Positions 24,934 through 36,052 are shown, numbered from the stretch's first letter. The stretch is DNA of 64,000 nucleotides from Elymus sibiricus (GCA_039707655.1 CM077676.1:376654114-376718113), one strand, 5' to 3'. Notes: generated from the letters alone by a model not told the origin. Translations and numbers: made by a program.

Positions 24934-27139
24934 TGTAGGGGAACACAGCAGAAAACAAAAAAATTCCGACCTACGCACCAGCACAGGACAACTATGGAGA
25001 CTGCATACAAGGTTTGATCTTTTCGTTACCGACTCGTAGCGCAGCGGAAGTAGAGTCGATGACGATTGGCGGTGCAGATCCCCGCAGCTAGGATTTTACA
25101 ACCTCCCAACCGCAAGGATGTACTCCCTCGTCAGCTCACCGGACGGATCTTCGGGCAGCCCTTCGGGAGGCCTCGGGACAGTCCCTCGGATAGTCCCACC
25201 GGACAGATCCTCGGACAGCCCTTCGGGAGGACCCTCGAAACTCAGACGGTCACTCGGACAGCCCTTCGGGAGGACCCTCGAAACTCGGACGGTCACTCGG
25301 ACAGCCCTTCGGGAGGACCCCCGAAACTCGGACAGTAACTCGGACAGCCCTTTGGGAGGCACTCTCGAACTAAGACCGAAACTACGATCTCTCTACAGAG
25401 TTGCACACATACGGTGTCATCTATCCGGCAGGGCTTCGCCGTCCAGAACTAGTTCCCACCGGAACCCAGACAGCCTTTCGGCTCTACGAAACTCTTTTCG
25501 TGGGAGGGAGAGAGAGAGCCAAACGAGCATGGCATGTGTATGAGACCAAGCATGAGTGTGGAGAGCACCCCCTCCACCTCTATTTATAGGATAGCCAAGG
25601 GGTAAAGTTGGCATTCAAAAATACCAAAAGTACCCCCACTTTATGTCTTACATAAAAGAATAAAAGGGAAAAGGGGTGCCATGTGGAGCTCCATGGAGGA
25701 GCACCACCTTGGCCGGCCACTCTAGGACCCCCCCGTCATGGGGGTGCCTTGCTCCCCAATCCCTTCTAGAAGCCTTTTGGGAAATATCCCAAAAGGTGAC
25801 TTTCCAAAAAAATATCCATAAAGTGATTTTTACTATTCACTGAACCAATTTTCCGCGACCGTTAAATCCGAAAATATTTCTGTGGGTCTTAGAATAATTC
25901 CAGTACCCACACAAATGATTTTGGACGCGTTCCGAAACAATTTCGGATTAGTAAATTTCATCTGCGAAAAGCAACCAAATCGGTTCCGGCTGCTCCGGAA
26001 CATTTCCGGTTTTTATCCCAGAAAATTCCCAGAAGTTTCCAGAACACTTCTGGCATCCTCCAAGAATTTCCAGGCGTGTGCAGAAACCAATTTGACTTAA
26101 TGGTATCCCCAGAAACAACTTTTCAGTTTCACCGAAACTATTCCGGTGTTCTCTCCGGAACGTTTCCGTTTCATCCGAAACTTTTTCGGTGATTTTCTCT
26201 CAGACTCCTTGTCTAGTATTCAGCAGATAGATGACCCTTAAGCGTGTGACCCTATAGGTTCGGTGAAGTATAGACATGACCCAGAACACTTTCCGATCAA
26301 TGATCAACATCGGAGCCGTGGACACCCATATTGACCCCTATACCCACACGAATGAATATTCGAGTGAACCTCCAGTTGCCGTGTGCTATTCCTGTTGCTT
26401 CGCGATATGTTACAAATACCCGAGGTGAGAAACATCGGCATCCCCGTGAATCAACACTTGTCCACAATGCCAGTTACCTCGTTACCGGTTTTGTTCTCTT
26501 TTCTCGTTCCCGTGTTCCGACATCCCCGTGATCAAATCACATTGTGTCTGGCCAGACGATGATGGATACCGTAACACCGAGAGGGCCCATAGATATCTCT
26601 CCATCGTCGGAGGAGCAAATCCCAATCTTGAGCTATCAAGTTACTTGACATACTTTTCCATGAACCCGTAAGCCGCCGTAATAGCCACCCATTTACGGAT
26701 GACGTTTAACAAACCCCAAAGTTCATGAAGCAAGCATGAAGAAACTCGTTACTCTCATGGTCTAAGGAATTATGCAAACGTAAACTTCTCTGTGTTATTA
26801 ACCATTAACTTGTGATGAAAGAATCTCATAGCATAACATTAATTGGGTCGATTCAACACAAGTGTTCTCCTAACATTGTGCCCTCAAAGTTGCTGGCATA
26901 GTCATGCCCATGATCAGGAAAACAGAACCATCATGCAACACTTGAGCTAGTCTTAGAGGCCAGACTAGGAATACATTTTACTGTTTATTATTCCACACGT
27001 GCATATGAGTCTTCCTTCGAGCCTCGTGGTTATGGCAGACTCGAGAACCATAGCAGTTATAGCACGGAATATAAACTTAACTACAAACATGGAGATAAAT
27101 AATAACATTTATTATTGCCTCTAGGGCATATCACCTACA
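24934..27139 (-). repeat. 5' LTR of the degenerate Copia
   Basis: About 2.2 kb. Relative to the left LTR it has an additional unit of the GGACAGCCCTTCGGGAGG repeat near 25230-25320, consistent with repeat-unit gain or loss after insertion. Confidence 0.85.
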
Positions 27140-27883
27140 TCTTCCTCCTCTCACTTGGCTTTTCTCTTCTCCTTCTTCTCCCTTATTCTCTCTTTTTGCC
27201 ATGGACAACCCGCAGCACCCCCGTTGGCCTTGTAGCTCACCGCCTCCGGCCACCACTCCGTCAGCCTTGAGCTCCTCCTCCTTGATCCATCCGACCAGCC
27301 GCCGCCTCATGCCTCACCTGCCGTCGGGGAGGAGGACCCGATAGGAGCGCCCGTTTGGACCACGTGGGCCACACACCTGGCTCGGCCCAACTCACCCTGG
27401 AGGGCGTTGAGCATCTCCATTTCCTGTTGTGCAGGCAGGCCACCCCTGCTGCACCTCTCTCTGCCAACTCTCTCCTCTTCCAGAGTAGATGATGAATCGG
27501 ACTCGCATGTCTTTCTTTTTGTTTTCTTCCTCACTGGTTCTTTGTGTTTCTGCTCCTGAGCTGGCATATATCTCATCTTTTTTGGTTGGTGTCTTGGGCT
27601 TGTTTGATTCTTGCAACTGGCAAACGTATATAAGTTGCTAGGATTTGATTTAAAGGAGCAAGGTGGGACTATTAATTGCAAAATATAAATTTTTAGCACA
27701 GGCATAAGGGGTAACTTTTCTATCGGCCCATAACACAAATTTAAATACTGGCCCATTTGACTTCCTAAGGTGCAGCTACGTACGAAACCAGACTTGAAAA
27801 CGGACGAAATAGGTGGACCGACGAAAACGGACGAAATTACGGTGGTAAGAAGCAATAGCCCCTTTATTATTATTAGGTAGAGA
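27140..27883 (-). mobile_element. Helitron-like 5' end, minus strand, with unassigned interior
   Basis: Read on the minus strand the end at 27883 is TCTCTACCTAATAATAATA, preceded by A. That fits a Helitron 5' terminus and matches the mini-Helitron over TTCTTACCACCGTAATTTCG. The interior runs left into the TCTTC target duplication and would continue left of 12274 before the Copia insertion. A 211-codon minus ORF (27942-27307) crosses the terminus and has no recognised domain, so I do not call a gene. The 3' end was not found. Confidence 0.45.
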
Positions 27884-29034
27884 TATATAAACATACATCG
27901 TGTTTCTCCTTCCAAACCGTGAGACCATGGGAAGAAACACAATGATGCGATAACGTATGGATCGATATCATCGTCGGCCCTGCCACTGCTCCTAGCTACC
28001 TCCGCTTGAAGGAGACAATGTTGCTCCGCCTCCAGGCCTTCAAGTAGTTGTCTATGACATTGTGCACTCCTTGCACCGAGAATCGGCCAGGGACGCCGTG
28101 GAGGGGAGAGGAGGGGTCGGGTGACGCCGTTAAGGAAAGGGGATACGGTGGTGGGAGAAAGGTGTGGGCTAAATGTCGTGGCGTCGAGGGGAGGCGATAG
28201 TGAGAGGCCGTGGCGGGGAGATATGGCGCCGTAGACGCCATGGAGGGGAGAGCAGGCTGGGGGGATGAGATGTGAGTGTGAGTGTTGTGCAATACGGTTT
28301 GTGTAAGAGAGAGTGAATTGCTTTTTTAAGATAAGAAGAAAAATGAGCGATACTTTTTTATATAGTGAAAAATATCATATACTTGTTAGGGAAAAGTGGT
28401 TGTTTGCTATGAAAGAAATGTCATATACCTTTTTATATAATGAAAAAATATCACATACCCTAACAAGTCATTTCTAAAGAATAATTACAAAAGGTGATTT
28501 ACATGTGAGCGTACAGTTTATTAAAATTGGAATGCGACTCACTCTACTAGAAAGCATGATGCCACTCACTCTGACTAAAAAGGGTCCATGCTCACATCTA
28601 GCAGCTGACCAATGAATATATATTGTGTATGAGCTTATTTTCATTTTTTTATTTTAGTACATGTTTATATGTTCATTTTCGTAGATCAGTGATAAAAACT
28701 AATGGCTTCTGTTGCTGCTTTGAAAATGTCAATTAACAAAGTCACTATGTAACTATGATGGACCAGACTGAATACTCATCGAGTTCTACACAATCAGAAG
28801 AGATGGGTACAAATAATTGTTTTCTTCATATATATGTTGCACATGATAATACAAAAGGTGTATTTAACTGTGTTTATTTTTACAGAGTATGAGAGATGAA
28901 GATGGATTGTGTTGACGTTACAAAAGAATCCATCGACAAGAGACCTGAGAAAATGTCGTTGGATGTGGCCAAAAGTTCACTGAGTTTTATATAACAATAC
29001 GTGTATGTATATGCAATTTGAACAAAAACCTAAA
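27884..29034. other. Unassigned sequence before a Helitron 3' end
   Basis: AT-rich with a GC-rich island at 27960-28270. There are two related motifs, ATACTTTTTTATATAGTGAAA and CTTTTTATATAATGAAA (about 28350-28450), which look like a small direct repeat. No gene recognised. Confidence 0.4.
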
Positions 29035-29066
29035 AAACCCGTGGCAACGCACGGACAGTCTACTAG
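29035..29066 (+). mobile_element. Helitron 3' terminus
   Basis: CCCGTGGCAACGCACGG can fold into a short hairpin; it is followed by ACAGTCTACTAG and then T, matching the subterminal hairpin plus CTAG end of plant Helitrons. The element lies to the left on the plus strand; its 5' end is not identified with confidence. Confidence 0.65.
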
Positions 29067-29159
29067 TATATTTAAAAGGACAATTTTTGTCTTTTTGGTT
29101 AATTGCTTGTTAATCCAACCATCATCTGGGATCATGTCCCTGCTGTGTAGCGTGACCCG

Positions 29160-29660
29160 ACTAATCCCTCACCGTCGAGCCGCACCCGCTACCAGGCACG
29201 GTGACGACGTGCGTCGTCTTCTGGATCTTCCCGAACACATCCCACGACCGGCGGCCCGGGCGCACCTAGGCATAGGGCGAGTCCTCGCCGGTGCATGTAC
29301 ACCTCCTTGCCCAATGACGAGAACATGTCCATCAACACCCGCGCCTTGGCCTTCTCCTTGCACCCTGCCACCATGCGCGACAGCGCCTCGCGCCCTTCCT
29401 CCGACGCCTGGCACGAGAGGTGCTCATTCGTGCCACGCTGGAGGTGTTGTTGAAGTAGATGCCCACGACGCGGGTGATGTCGGATCAGTAGAGCAGCTCG
29501 CCGCGGACGTGAACCTGGCGAACTTCGGGCAGGCGAAGTCCACGAGCTGACGCAGCCGATCACGCCGTGTGGAAGGAGTTCTCCAGCGCGCGCTTCATCC
29601 CCACGTACCAGCCAAACTCGTTCGCCGAGGTCGTCTGCCCATGATCGCACCGTTGCCCAC
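29160..29660 (-). pseudogene. Fragment of an ALD1 / LL-diaminopimelate aminotransferase-like gene
   Basis: Read in shifting minus-strand frames, the C-terminal third of a class I/II PLP-dependent aminotransferase is recognisable: GELLY..SDITRVVGIYFNNT, then CQASEEGREALSRMV, then DMFSSLGKEVY, then [17 protein letters not shown], then [10 protein letters not shown]. In intact enzymes of this family the last two blocks occur as APYVWVHFPGR..WDVF and THVVTTPGSGFGPGGEG. Here the frame is broken at several points and the glycine-rich end is lost (CGSTVRD). The catalytic lysine region is not visible. The fragment is cut on its 5' side by TRIM-like element 2. An acceptor-like ACAG lies at the edge on the far side. 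Whether the source was ALD1 or DAP aminotransferase cannot be settled by eye. Confidence 0.6.
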
Positions 29661-29817
29661 TGTTTGGAAGGGACAGAGGGATTGGTGGAATAGTTGATGT
29701 ATTGCTTGAGCCTCGTGGGCGTATATATAGGAGTACAATGATCTACTTGGAGTACAAGACAAGTCAGGATCAAATCCTAGTCTATCCTATACTTCCTAAT
29801 ATTCAATATACTCAACA
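29661..29817 (-). repeat. 3' LTR of TRIM-like element 2
   Basis: 157 bp, TGTTTGGAAGGG...CTCAACA, closely related to the LTRs at 5869 and 8017. Confidence 0.85.
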
Positions 29818-30779
29818 TCCCCCCGCAGTCACAACGGTAGCAACGCAGACGGTGAGACTGGAGAAGAATCCGAAGGTAAGCCGACGGACATCCCCCCACA
29901 GTCGTAACGGTCGATGCATCGCGGAAGTTGTGGCTGGAGTGGAAACCGACGAGGTTGCTCAAGCAAGGCGGTAGCCCTTTGTGCCGTTTGTCGAGGTAGC
30001 CGAGAGCGTAGGGTGGTGTAGCCATGGTCGAGGTAGCCGTGCGAAGAACGTCGTGGTCGATGTCGAGTCGAGGTAGCCGGTGTCGAGGAAGTCGCCGTGG
30101 AGCCGCGGGCGCAAGGAGGCGCCGAGTTAGTCATGGGCGCAGTGGTGTCGAAGTAGTGATGCGCCGGGAAGATGTCGGTGTTGACGAGGCGTCGCGCCGG
30201 GTTTGCCAAGCCCGGGGACACGTCGTGGAAGAAGACACGCATCGGTGTTGCCAGCACCGGGCATGCCTTGACGGACGAAGTCGAAGTTGACTAAGTGTCG
30301 CACCAGGCTTGCCAGACCCGGGGACACGTCGTGGACGAAGGCACGCATCGGTGTTGCCAGCACCGGGCATGCGTAGACGAGGACCTGCACAAGCGGTACG
30401 CCATGTCGGAGGAGTCGAAGGGGCCAGCAGAGGAGGACTCGACGACGGTTGCGGCGCCAGTCGACGTGGGGTAGAAGGTGCCGATGTCGACCGCGGTTGT
30501 CGGAGTAGACGAAGTGGTCGGGGTAGATGACGACGACGCTGGCGACGGGCTGGTGCTGGACGAAGACGAAGGGGGGTGGACTGGCGGCGCGGCTCGGGTG
30601 AGCGAGCGGCAGCGGCGCCGAGGAAGTAGAGCGGCGGCAGCGGCTTGAGGAGGCGGCGGCGGCTGAGTTAGGAGTGCGGCGGCGATGCTCGAAATAGGCG
30701 AAGAAGAGCCCGACAGCGTGACGAAGACCGACGCGGACGGTGGCGTTCCCGCGCCAAGGGAGACGGCGCGGTGCATACC

Positions 30780-31220
30780 ACGTGAAGTCGACGCGCGGGA
30801 CGACGGAGTGGACCGCGGGCCGCGGCGCTACGGCCCGAAGGGGCGACGCAGCAGCAGCCGGCGGGCGAGTCAGGGCGACGGCGGGAAGACCTCGTGGCAG
30901 TTGCAGGGACCGCGTGCCACGCTCGCTATGGCCCGACGGGGCGACGTAGCGGCAGCGCGAGGGTCGGTGCAGCCTCGAGCCGGCCTGGAGCGAACGGCCT
31001 CGGGGCGGCGGGTGACCGCGGGCCGCGGCACTACGGCCCGAAGGGGTGACGCAGCGGCGGCATGCGGGATGGTGCAACCACGGGAACAGCCTCAGGGCGG
31101 CGGCGGGGACCACATGCCGCGGCACTACGGCCTGAAGGGGCGACGCAGCGGCGGCGTGGATCGGTGCAGCCACAGGGAGAACCACGGGGCGGTGGCGATG
31201 CGGCCCAACAGGGCGACGCA
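30780..31220. repeat. Degenerate GC-rich tandem repeats inside TRIM-like element 2
   Basis: Repeated GGCCGCGGCxCTACGGCCCG followed by AAGGGGCGACGCAGC at irregular spacing, homologous to the array in element 1. A separate GAGCGGACGAGC / AGCCGGCCCGAGGAGCC repeat occurs at about 31470-31620. Confidence 0.6.
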
Positions 31221-32174
31221 GCGGCCGCCCGATGCTCGATCGGTGAAGGGCGCGCTGTACTCGGGACAGTCTTCACGGGACCTGCGGAGGCGCGCGCAAC
31301 CGACGGGCCAGATCGGTCGCACGGCGTAGATGAGGCGGATCGCGGGCGGGCGGGTGATCAATCCGATCGCGCGCGAGATCCAGGACGCCGCTCGGTGGGG
31401 GCGGGGTGGCGGCGGGGTCCGAGATGAAGCCGGCGACGACGGTCGGCCCGAGAAGCCGGCAAGTCCGAGGCAGCCGGCGAGCGGACGAGCAAGCCGGCCC
31501 GAGGAGCCGGCCAACCCGACGCAGCCAGCGAGCGGACGAGCGCAGCCGCCCCGAGGCAACCGGCGAGCGGACGAGCACAGCCGGCCCGAGGAGCCAGCCC
31601 GAGCCAACCGGCGAGCCCGACGCAGTTGGCAGCCGGCAGGGCGGCCGTACAGACGCGGCGGAGGCGGGTGGTGTGGATCGATGGGCAGGCCGGCGCGCGA
31701 ACGACGGCTATGATGGGCCGCCGCATGGCGCGAGGCCGCCGGGTCAGGGCGATGCAGGTGTCCCGGTCGGAGCAGGGCGATGACAGCCGGCACGGGCCGG
31801 CGCGCAGACGACGGCCGTGAGGGGTCGCCTGTCGCACGAGGCCACCGGGTCGGTGAAGAAGCAGGCCAGTCACACCGGTGTCGGAGTAGAGGCGCGCGGG
31901 TGTCGATGGCGGCGGCGGGCGACGCAAACCGATCTTAGATCGGAAAACCAAAAAGAAAACGCCAATCAAGATGACCGGCGGGAGAGAGAAAAATCCGGAG
32001 CAATGGCTCGGGAAAAAGACTCTCTAGGGCAGCCGGTCAACACGACCGGCGGACGAACCCTAGGTACGAGCAGCACGGCCCCCGGCGACGGTCATGGAGG
32101 CCGACCGCCCCGGGGGCGGCGCGGAGCGGAAGCTGCGGGCGGCGGCTAGGGTTGGATCGGTTAGGCTGATACCA

Positions 32175-32329
32175 TGTTAAAGGGAGAGAGGGATTGGTGG
32201 AATAGTTGATGTATTGCTTGAGCCTCGTAGGCGTATATATAGGAGTACAATGATCTATTTGGAGTACAAGACAAGTCAGGATCAAATCCTAGTCTATCCT
32301 ATACTTCCTAATATTCAATATACTCAACA
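32175..32329 (-). repeat. 5' LTR of TRIM-like element 2
   Basis: 155 bp, TGTTAAAGGGAG...CTCAACA. It differs from the left LTR mainly in the first 15 bases. Confidence 0.85.
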
Positions 32330-32457
32330 CCCACAATCCCTGTACACGAGCGCACACATGAGCCATGAAGTGAGTTCAATAATCGCTCAAATATACCTCA
32401 CTAATGATGTGGTGAGGTGGGCGGTCTGCCCGTGTTGAATTGAGAAGTGGGATCTAA
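32330..32457. other. Short spacer between TRIM-2 and the Harbinger-type element
   Basis: Continuation of the DNA that flanks the aminotransferase fragment. No gene seen. Confidence 0.5.
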
Positions 32458-32970
32458 GGGCATCTCCAACGCCGGCCCGCAAAGCTCCCGCAACCGTCCA
32501 GACCGCGTTGTCCGGATCGCCCAAGCCATGCAACACGGTCCTGTATCGGTCCGCGGAGCGGTCCGGACGCGATTTCTCCCGTAAACCGGAGACAAACGTG
32601 GGGAGCTTTACGGGAGTCCAGACCGCTGTCACGCCCGATTCTGACCGCCCTGGCCCACCAAAACCCACTCCTCCCTCCCGCGCGCGCTTCCCGCCCAGCG
32701 CCAGCTACCCGCATTCATGCCGCTGTAGAGCGCGCCGGTGCACATTGAAGACGGCGCGCTGGCTGAGGGTGCCACCCGCGACGCGTCTCCGCTGTCCGCG
32801 ACTCTTCAATGCCGGAGACGCGTGACCGGACGGGACGGGACGGATATCTACCACGCCCGTTCAATGCCCCGTCCTTCCGTATGCCGCCATTAAGCAGGAT
32901 CGCCGGCCGAGAAACCAACTCCGACGCCGCGCATTGACACACCCGGACGCCTGGCCTCACCGGAAGCCGC

Positions 32971-32978
32971 TATTTAAA
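32971..32978 (+). promoter_or_regulatory. TATA-like box upstream of the Harbinger ORF
   Basis: TATTTAAA lies about 75 bp upstream of the ATG at 33054, followed by a CA-rich leader (CCACAACACAACACAAGCC) typical of plant 5' untranslated regions. Confidence 0.55.
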
Positions 32979-33053
32979 CGCGGCCACACCCGGCTAACTC
33001 CACAACACAACACAAGCCGCTCCCCATCCTCCTCCCCTTGCACTGCATCCGCC

Positions 33054-33731
33054 ATGACTGCAGGTAGAGAAGCTCTGTGGGACAGCCATTCCACTGAGAT
33101 GAAGCACGCGGTGGCCACCCTTTCCGCCGCCTGGCAGAGCCGTTGTGCCAGGTGGATCGAGGCCGGCTTGCCGGCCAGCTCGCCCGAGGTCTCCGACGAC
33201 GAGGACGACCCCACGATGGAGATGGGCTCCGATGACACCACCCCGGTTCCCGCGCCTGTGCCCGCCGGCTTCACCATGGAGCAGGCGCAGACGCACTACA
33301 ATGCCGCCATGGCGGAGGTGCAGCCTGCGCCGCCCCCTTTGTCGGCGTTCCGGCCGGCACAGGAGGAATAGCGGTACAACCTGTTCCGCCTGGAGCAACA
33401 TCGGCTGACGGAGGGCCAGATCTACGGCGAGCGCGCGAGCGAGGAGGCCGTGGCGGCCATGGCCGCGGTGAACCCCAACTTCGTCGTGGAGCAGCGTGCC
33501 ATCTACGATGCCCTCCGCGTTCAAGCCGCCGCTCGGCAGGAAGCGGCCGCCGCCAAGGCGCAGCTCCAGGCGATCGCGGAGGAGAACAACGCCAGCTGCG
33601 CCTCCTACGCGCCGCCGACGAAGCATCAGGTGGCCCGGTGGGACGACGATAGCGCGGGCGCCACCATTTCCATCGTGGACCTCACGTTCACCTGCGATGG
33701 ACAGGTCGTGGACTCCTCCGAAGATGAGTAG
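33054..33731 (+). pseudogene. Unassigned ORF carried by the Harbinger-type element
   Basis: From ATG at 33054 (GCCATGACTGC context) one frame runs to TAG at 33729-33731, 225 codons, interrupted only by a TAG at 33369-33371 that could be a CAG-to-TAG change. The product has an N-terminal half with an acidic stretch (SPEVSDDEDDPTMEMG) and a Pro-rich segment. An Ala-rich, probably helical, C-terminal half (AAARQEAAAAKAQLQAIAEE) ends in an acidic tail (VDSSEDE). I recognise no catalytic motif and no Myb-type ORF1 signature. It may be a transposon accessory protein or a captured host sequence. Confidence 0.5.
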
Positions 33732-34166
33732 GGCACGGGAGGCGGCAGGGCCTAGTGTCCCATGTGGGCCGGTCCGTCTCCCGTGTTCTACTCTTCCTCG
33801 CCGGAGACCGCACCTTCACTTCGTGGGTCTTATCGCCGGTGGTCATGAAGACGGCGGATGGAGGACGACACGGGCTCGGACGCCGGGCGCCACCGCCATG
33901 TAGGATAGATTCAGGGTTGGGTCTTGTTTTTTGTTGTAAATGTTCGAAATCCAATGAAAATCTGCCGTGTTTGTATGAAATCCGTCTTGTTTGTATGAAA
34001 TCCCGACGTGTTTGCAGTAATTTCATCCGGTTTGTTGAAAAAGAGTTTGAAATGTATGCGGCTAGCGTTGGATGGCGTCCTCCCGCATCCGTGTCCGTGG
34101 ACTGGTCCCTATGTCCGCGGACGGATGCGGGTGAAAATTTGCGGGTTGCCGTTGCAGATGCCCTAA

Positions 34167-34449
34167 GATAACGGTTGCCAAGTCTTGCCGGAATGCGGAC
34201 AAAAACAAATTCAGATTTACACATATATTGATCAGTTTTAATTTGACCATCATGCCTTTTATTCGAAGGGCTATGTTTGAACCTCCACCGTTGATTTGAT
34301 TAAAAGGGCGTGCTGCAACCGAATCCATATGTCAATGGTATAACCCGAGTGTGCTTTGCCATGTGTATTCGGCAGATATGTTTTTATCTGGACAGCAGAA
34401 ATTTTCAGAAAATCTCAATTTTTTTTTGAGAACCAGAAAATCTCAATTT
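34167..34449. other. Unassigned spacer
   Basis: AT-rich sequence between the Harbinger-type element and the MULE. No gene seen. Confidence 0.45.
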
Positions 34450-35272
34450 ATACCCACATTTTGCCACGTTTGTGATAGATTATACCCATTTTGAAAAATT
34501 CTCAATTAATACCCATTGATCATATTTATGCCACACTTTACCTCTCACAGCGTATTTTCCTCAATTTGGTGTTGATTTGGCATGGCACGTCAATGATTTT
34601 TTAGGTTTCGCTGCTTTTGGTTCTGTGTTTTTTCGTACTGTCGCAAAGCGGCCCGGCCGCGCTAGTCCCGCACCTGGTCGCACCGGACCGACGCGCGCGA
34701 CACACCCGACCTGCTGGTCCAACCAAACCGAGCGGAGCCTCCATCTTCCTGGAGGCCGGCGGACCTGGATGGCTCGCAGCCGGCAGCTCGGTCGACCGGC
34801 ACCGCACGCGGCGCCCGCATTCTTTTCCCCAAATAAGCCCTCGCGCACGTCATAAGCAACGACCCGGAGATCGTGGCAATGTGCGTGCTGGAGGACGCGC
34901 GCACTCACCTATCGGAGTCCAACGCGTCGGAGAACCTGGCGTCGGTCGCGGAGCTCGATGCCGCCGGCGACCACCGTCCTCCTCGTCGTCGTTCTCGCAG
35001 CGGCGCACGGCGCGGTGCGGGGATATCTTGGCGCGCTTCTGGGTCGACATCTGGGCGATGGCGTTGGCGGCAGAGAGGAAGCGGTCCATGATGTAGCTCG
35101 ACAGGCGCCTGGACGCGCCGCGACCATCGATGGAGCTCAGTTGGTCGGACGAAGAGACCCTATCGAGCACGGCGAGCCGGTCGGGCGACAAAACTTGCGT
35201 GGGCGGCCAGAACGGAGCTGCACTGAGCAGCCGTGCGCCATACGGTGCTCCGCCGCTCTCCCTCAATTGCAC

Positions 35273-35330
35273 GGCTCGGGCCCTCCGCCGCAGTTCGATC
35301 CAGTCACTTTCAGTGCCATCTCTCTTCCTT
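35273..35330. repeat. Direct repeat within the MULE, copy 1
   Basis: GGGCCCTCCGCCGCAGTTCG followed by ATCCAGTCACTTTCAGTGCC recurs almost exactly at 35999-36052, about 726 bp away, suggesting an internal duplication or two captures of one 5' region. Confidence 0.7.
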
Positions 35331-35668
35331 TTCCTCCGGCCGCCATGGAAGAGATGAGCCGTGCAGGACCTCGACACGGCTCCACGCACGAAGTGCCCCT
35401 GCTCGCTCGGCACCACGCTTGACGCAGCTGGTCTGGTCGGGATTCCTCGTTGTTGATGCACGCGCCAGCAGGTGCCACCAGCGGCGAGCTTCGTGGCCAG
35501 CAACGCGATGCCGAGGGGGAGATGTGGCCGTGCGCCATGGCCAGTCAGGGCAGCCTCGCGGGAGAGGTAGGGTAGGGGTGCTCGTCGGGGCAGGAACGGC
35601 GGCTGCGCCGGCTGGCCGGTCGATGCCGGCGAGGGGAAGAGCTCGACGGGCTGGGTGAGCTGGGTCGC

Positions 35669-35971
35669 CTAGCCGGAGGAGAGGTGGGTGGAGTATACTG
35701 TTGCCCAGCTCCGGCGCGGGGCGCCCGCGGGAACCGAGACAAAGACGAGGCGGGAGCCGTCGCAGGTGAGGCGTGGTTCCTGAGCACGACGGGGTCTCGG
35801 GGAGCAGGGGCGTCGGGGGCGGGGAGTCGTCTTTGAGCGCCTCGCGGCGGGAGGAAGAGGAGGAAGCGGGGTCCCAGGGGGAGCAACGGCGCCGGCGGCG
35901 GAGAGCGCGGGCGTGTCAGCTAGCAGGAAGAGGAGGAGGGCGGCGAGAAGGAGCTCGGCTCGGCCAGCCAT
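35669..35971 (-). pseudogene. Secreted-protein-like ORF fragment inside the MULE
   Basis: Minus-strand ORF starting MAGRAELLLAALLLFLLADT, a strong signal-peptide-like start, then a Pro/Arg-rich stretch and RLTCDGSRLVFVSVPAG before a stop at 100 codons. The DNA beyond the stop is still GC-rich. The upstream sequence (35999-36050) is a near copy of 35273-35330. I do not recognise the protein; it may be the 5' part of a captured host gene. Confidence 0.35.
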
Positions 35972-35998
35972 GGCGCGCAGCGGCGGGTGTGCGTGCGG

Positions 35999-36052
35999 CC
36001 TCGGGCCCTCCGTCGCAGTTCGATCCAGTCAATTTCAGTGCCATCTCCCCCC
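35999..36052. repeat. Direct repeat within the MULE, copy 2
   Basis: GGGCCCTCCGTCGCAGTTCG followed by ATCCAGTCAATTTCAGTGCC. It lies just upstream, in the minus-strand sense, of the signal-peptide-like ORF. Confidence 0.7.

Larger units (their letters stand above)
12274..27139 (-). mobile_element. Degenerate Copia element of the Angela/BARE-like group, with nested insertion
   Basis: LTRs at 12274-14438 and 24934-27139 start TGTAGGGGAAC and end ATATCACCTACA. Perfect 5-bp TSDs TCTTC lie at 12269-12273 and 27140-27144. The LTR end on the minus strand includes GCCCTAGAGGCAATAATAAA, a hallmark of the Angela/BARE/WIS group. The internal region is 14439-18423 and 23625-24933 once the nested Angela-type element (18429-23619) is removed. 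Its coding remnant is badly decayed, so it is older than the nested insertion. Confidence 0.85.
29661..32329 (-). mobile_element. TRIM-like non-autonomous LTR element 2
   Basis: Same family as the element at 5869-8174. LTRs of 157 bp (29661-29817) and 155 bp (32175-32329) start TGTT and end CAACA. Perfect TSDs CCCAC lie at 29656-29660 and 32330-32334. GCTGATACCA (32165-32174) abuts the right LTR and the polypurine tract (TCCCCCCGC on the plus strand, 29818-29826) abuts the left. The GC-rich interior of about 2.36 kb has no gag or pol; long ORFs on both strands are composition artefacts. It interrupts the aminotransferase-like fragment. Confidence 0.88.
32458..34163 (+). mobile_element. PIF/Harbinger-type element carrying its own promoter and ORF
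   Basis: Termini GGGCATCTCCAACGCCG at 32458 and, reverse-complemented from 34163, GGGCATCTGCAACGGC, with TAA target duplications at 32455-32457 and 34164-34166. A TAA (TWA) duplication and this terminus are typical of Harbinger MITE-like elements in grasses. It holds one ORF but no recognisable DDE transposase, so it is non-autonomous. Confidence 0.7.

Noticed and set aside
5456..29066. One giant Helitron running from the 5' end at 5456 to the 3' end at 29066
   Set aside because: The sequence after 29066 (TATATTTAAAAGG) does not match the expected continuation of segment X (TGATATATTG), and an opposite-strand Helitron end lies between them.
30127..31969. Long ORFs (up to 352 codons) in TRIM-like element 2
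   Set aside because: Same composition artefact; adjacent and overlapping frames on both strands and no family resemblance.
34850..35503. 217-codon minus ORF in the MULE
   Set aside because: GC-rich, overlapped by open frames on the opposite strand, no recognisable family; not enough support for a gene call.
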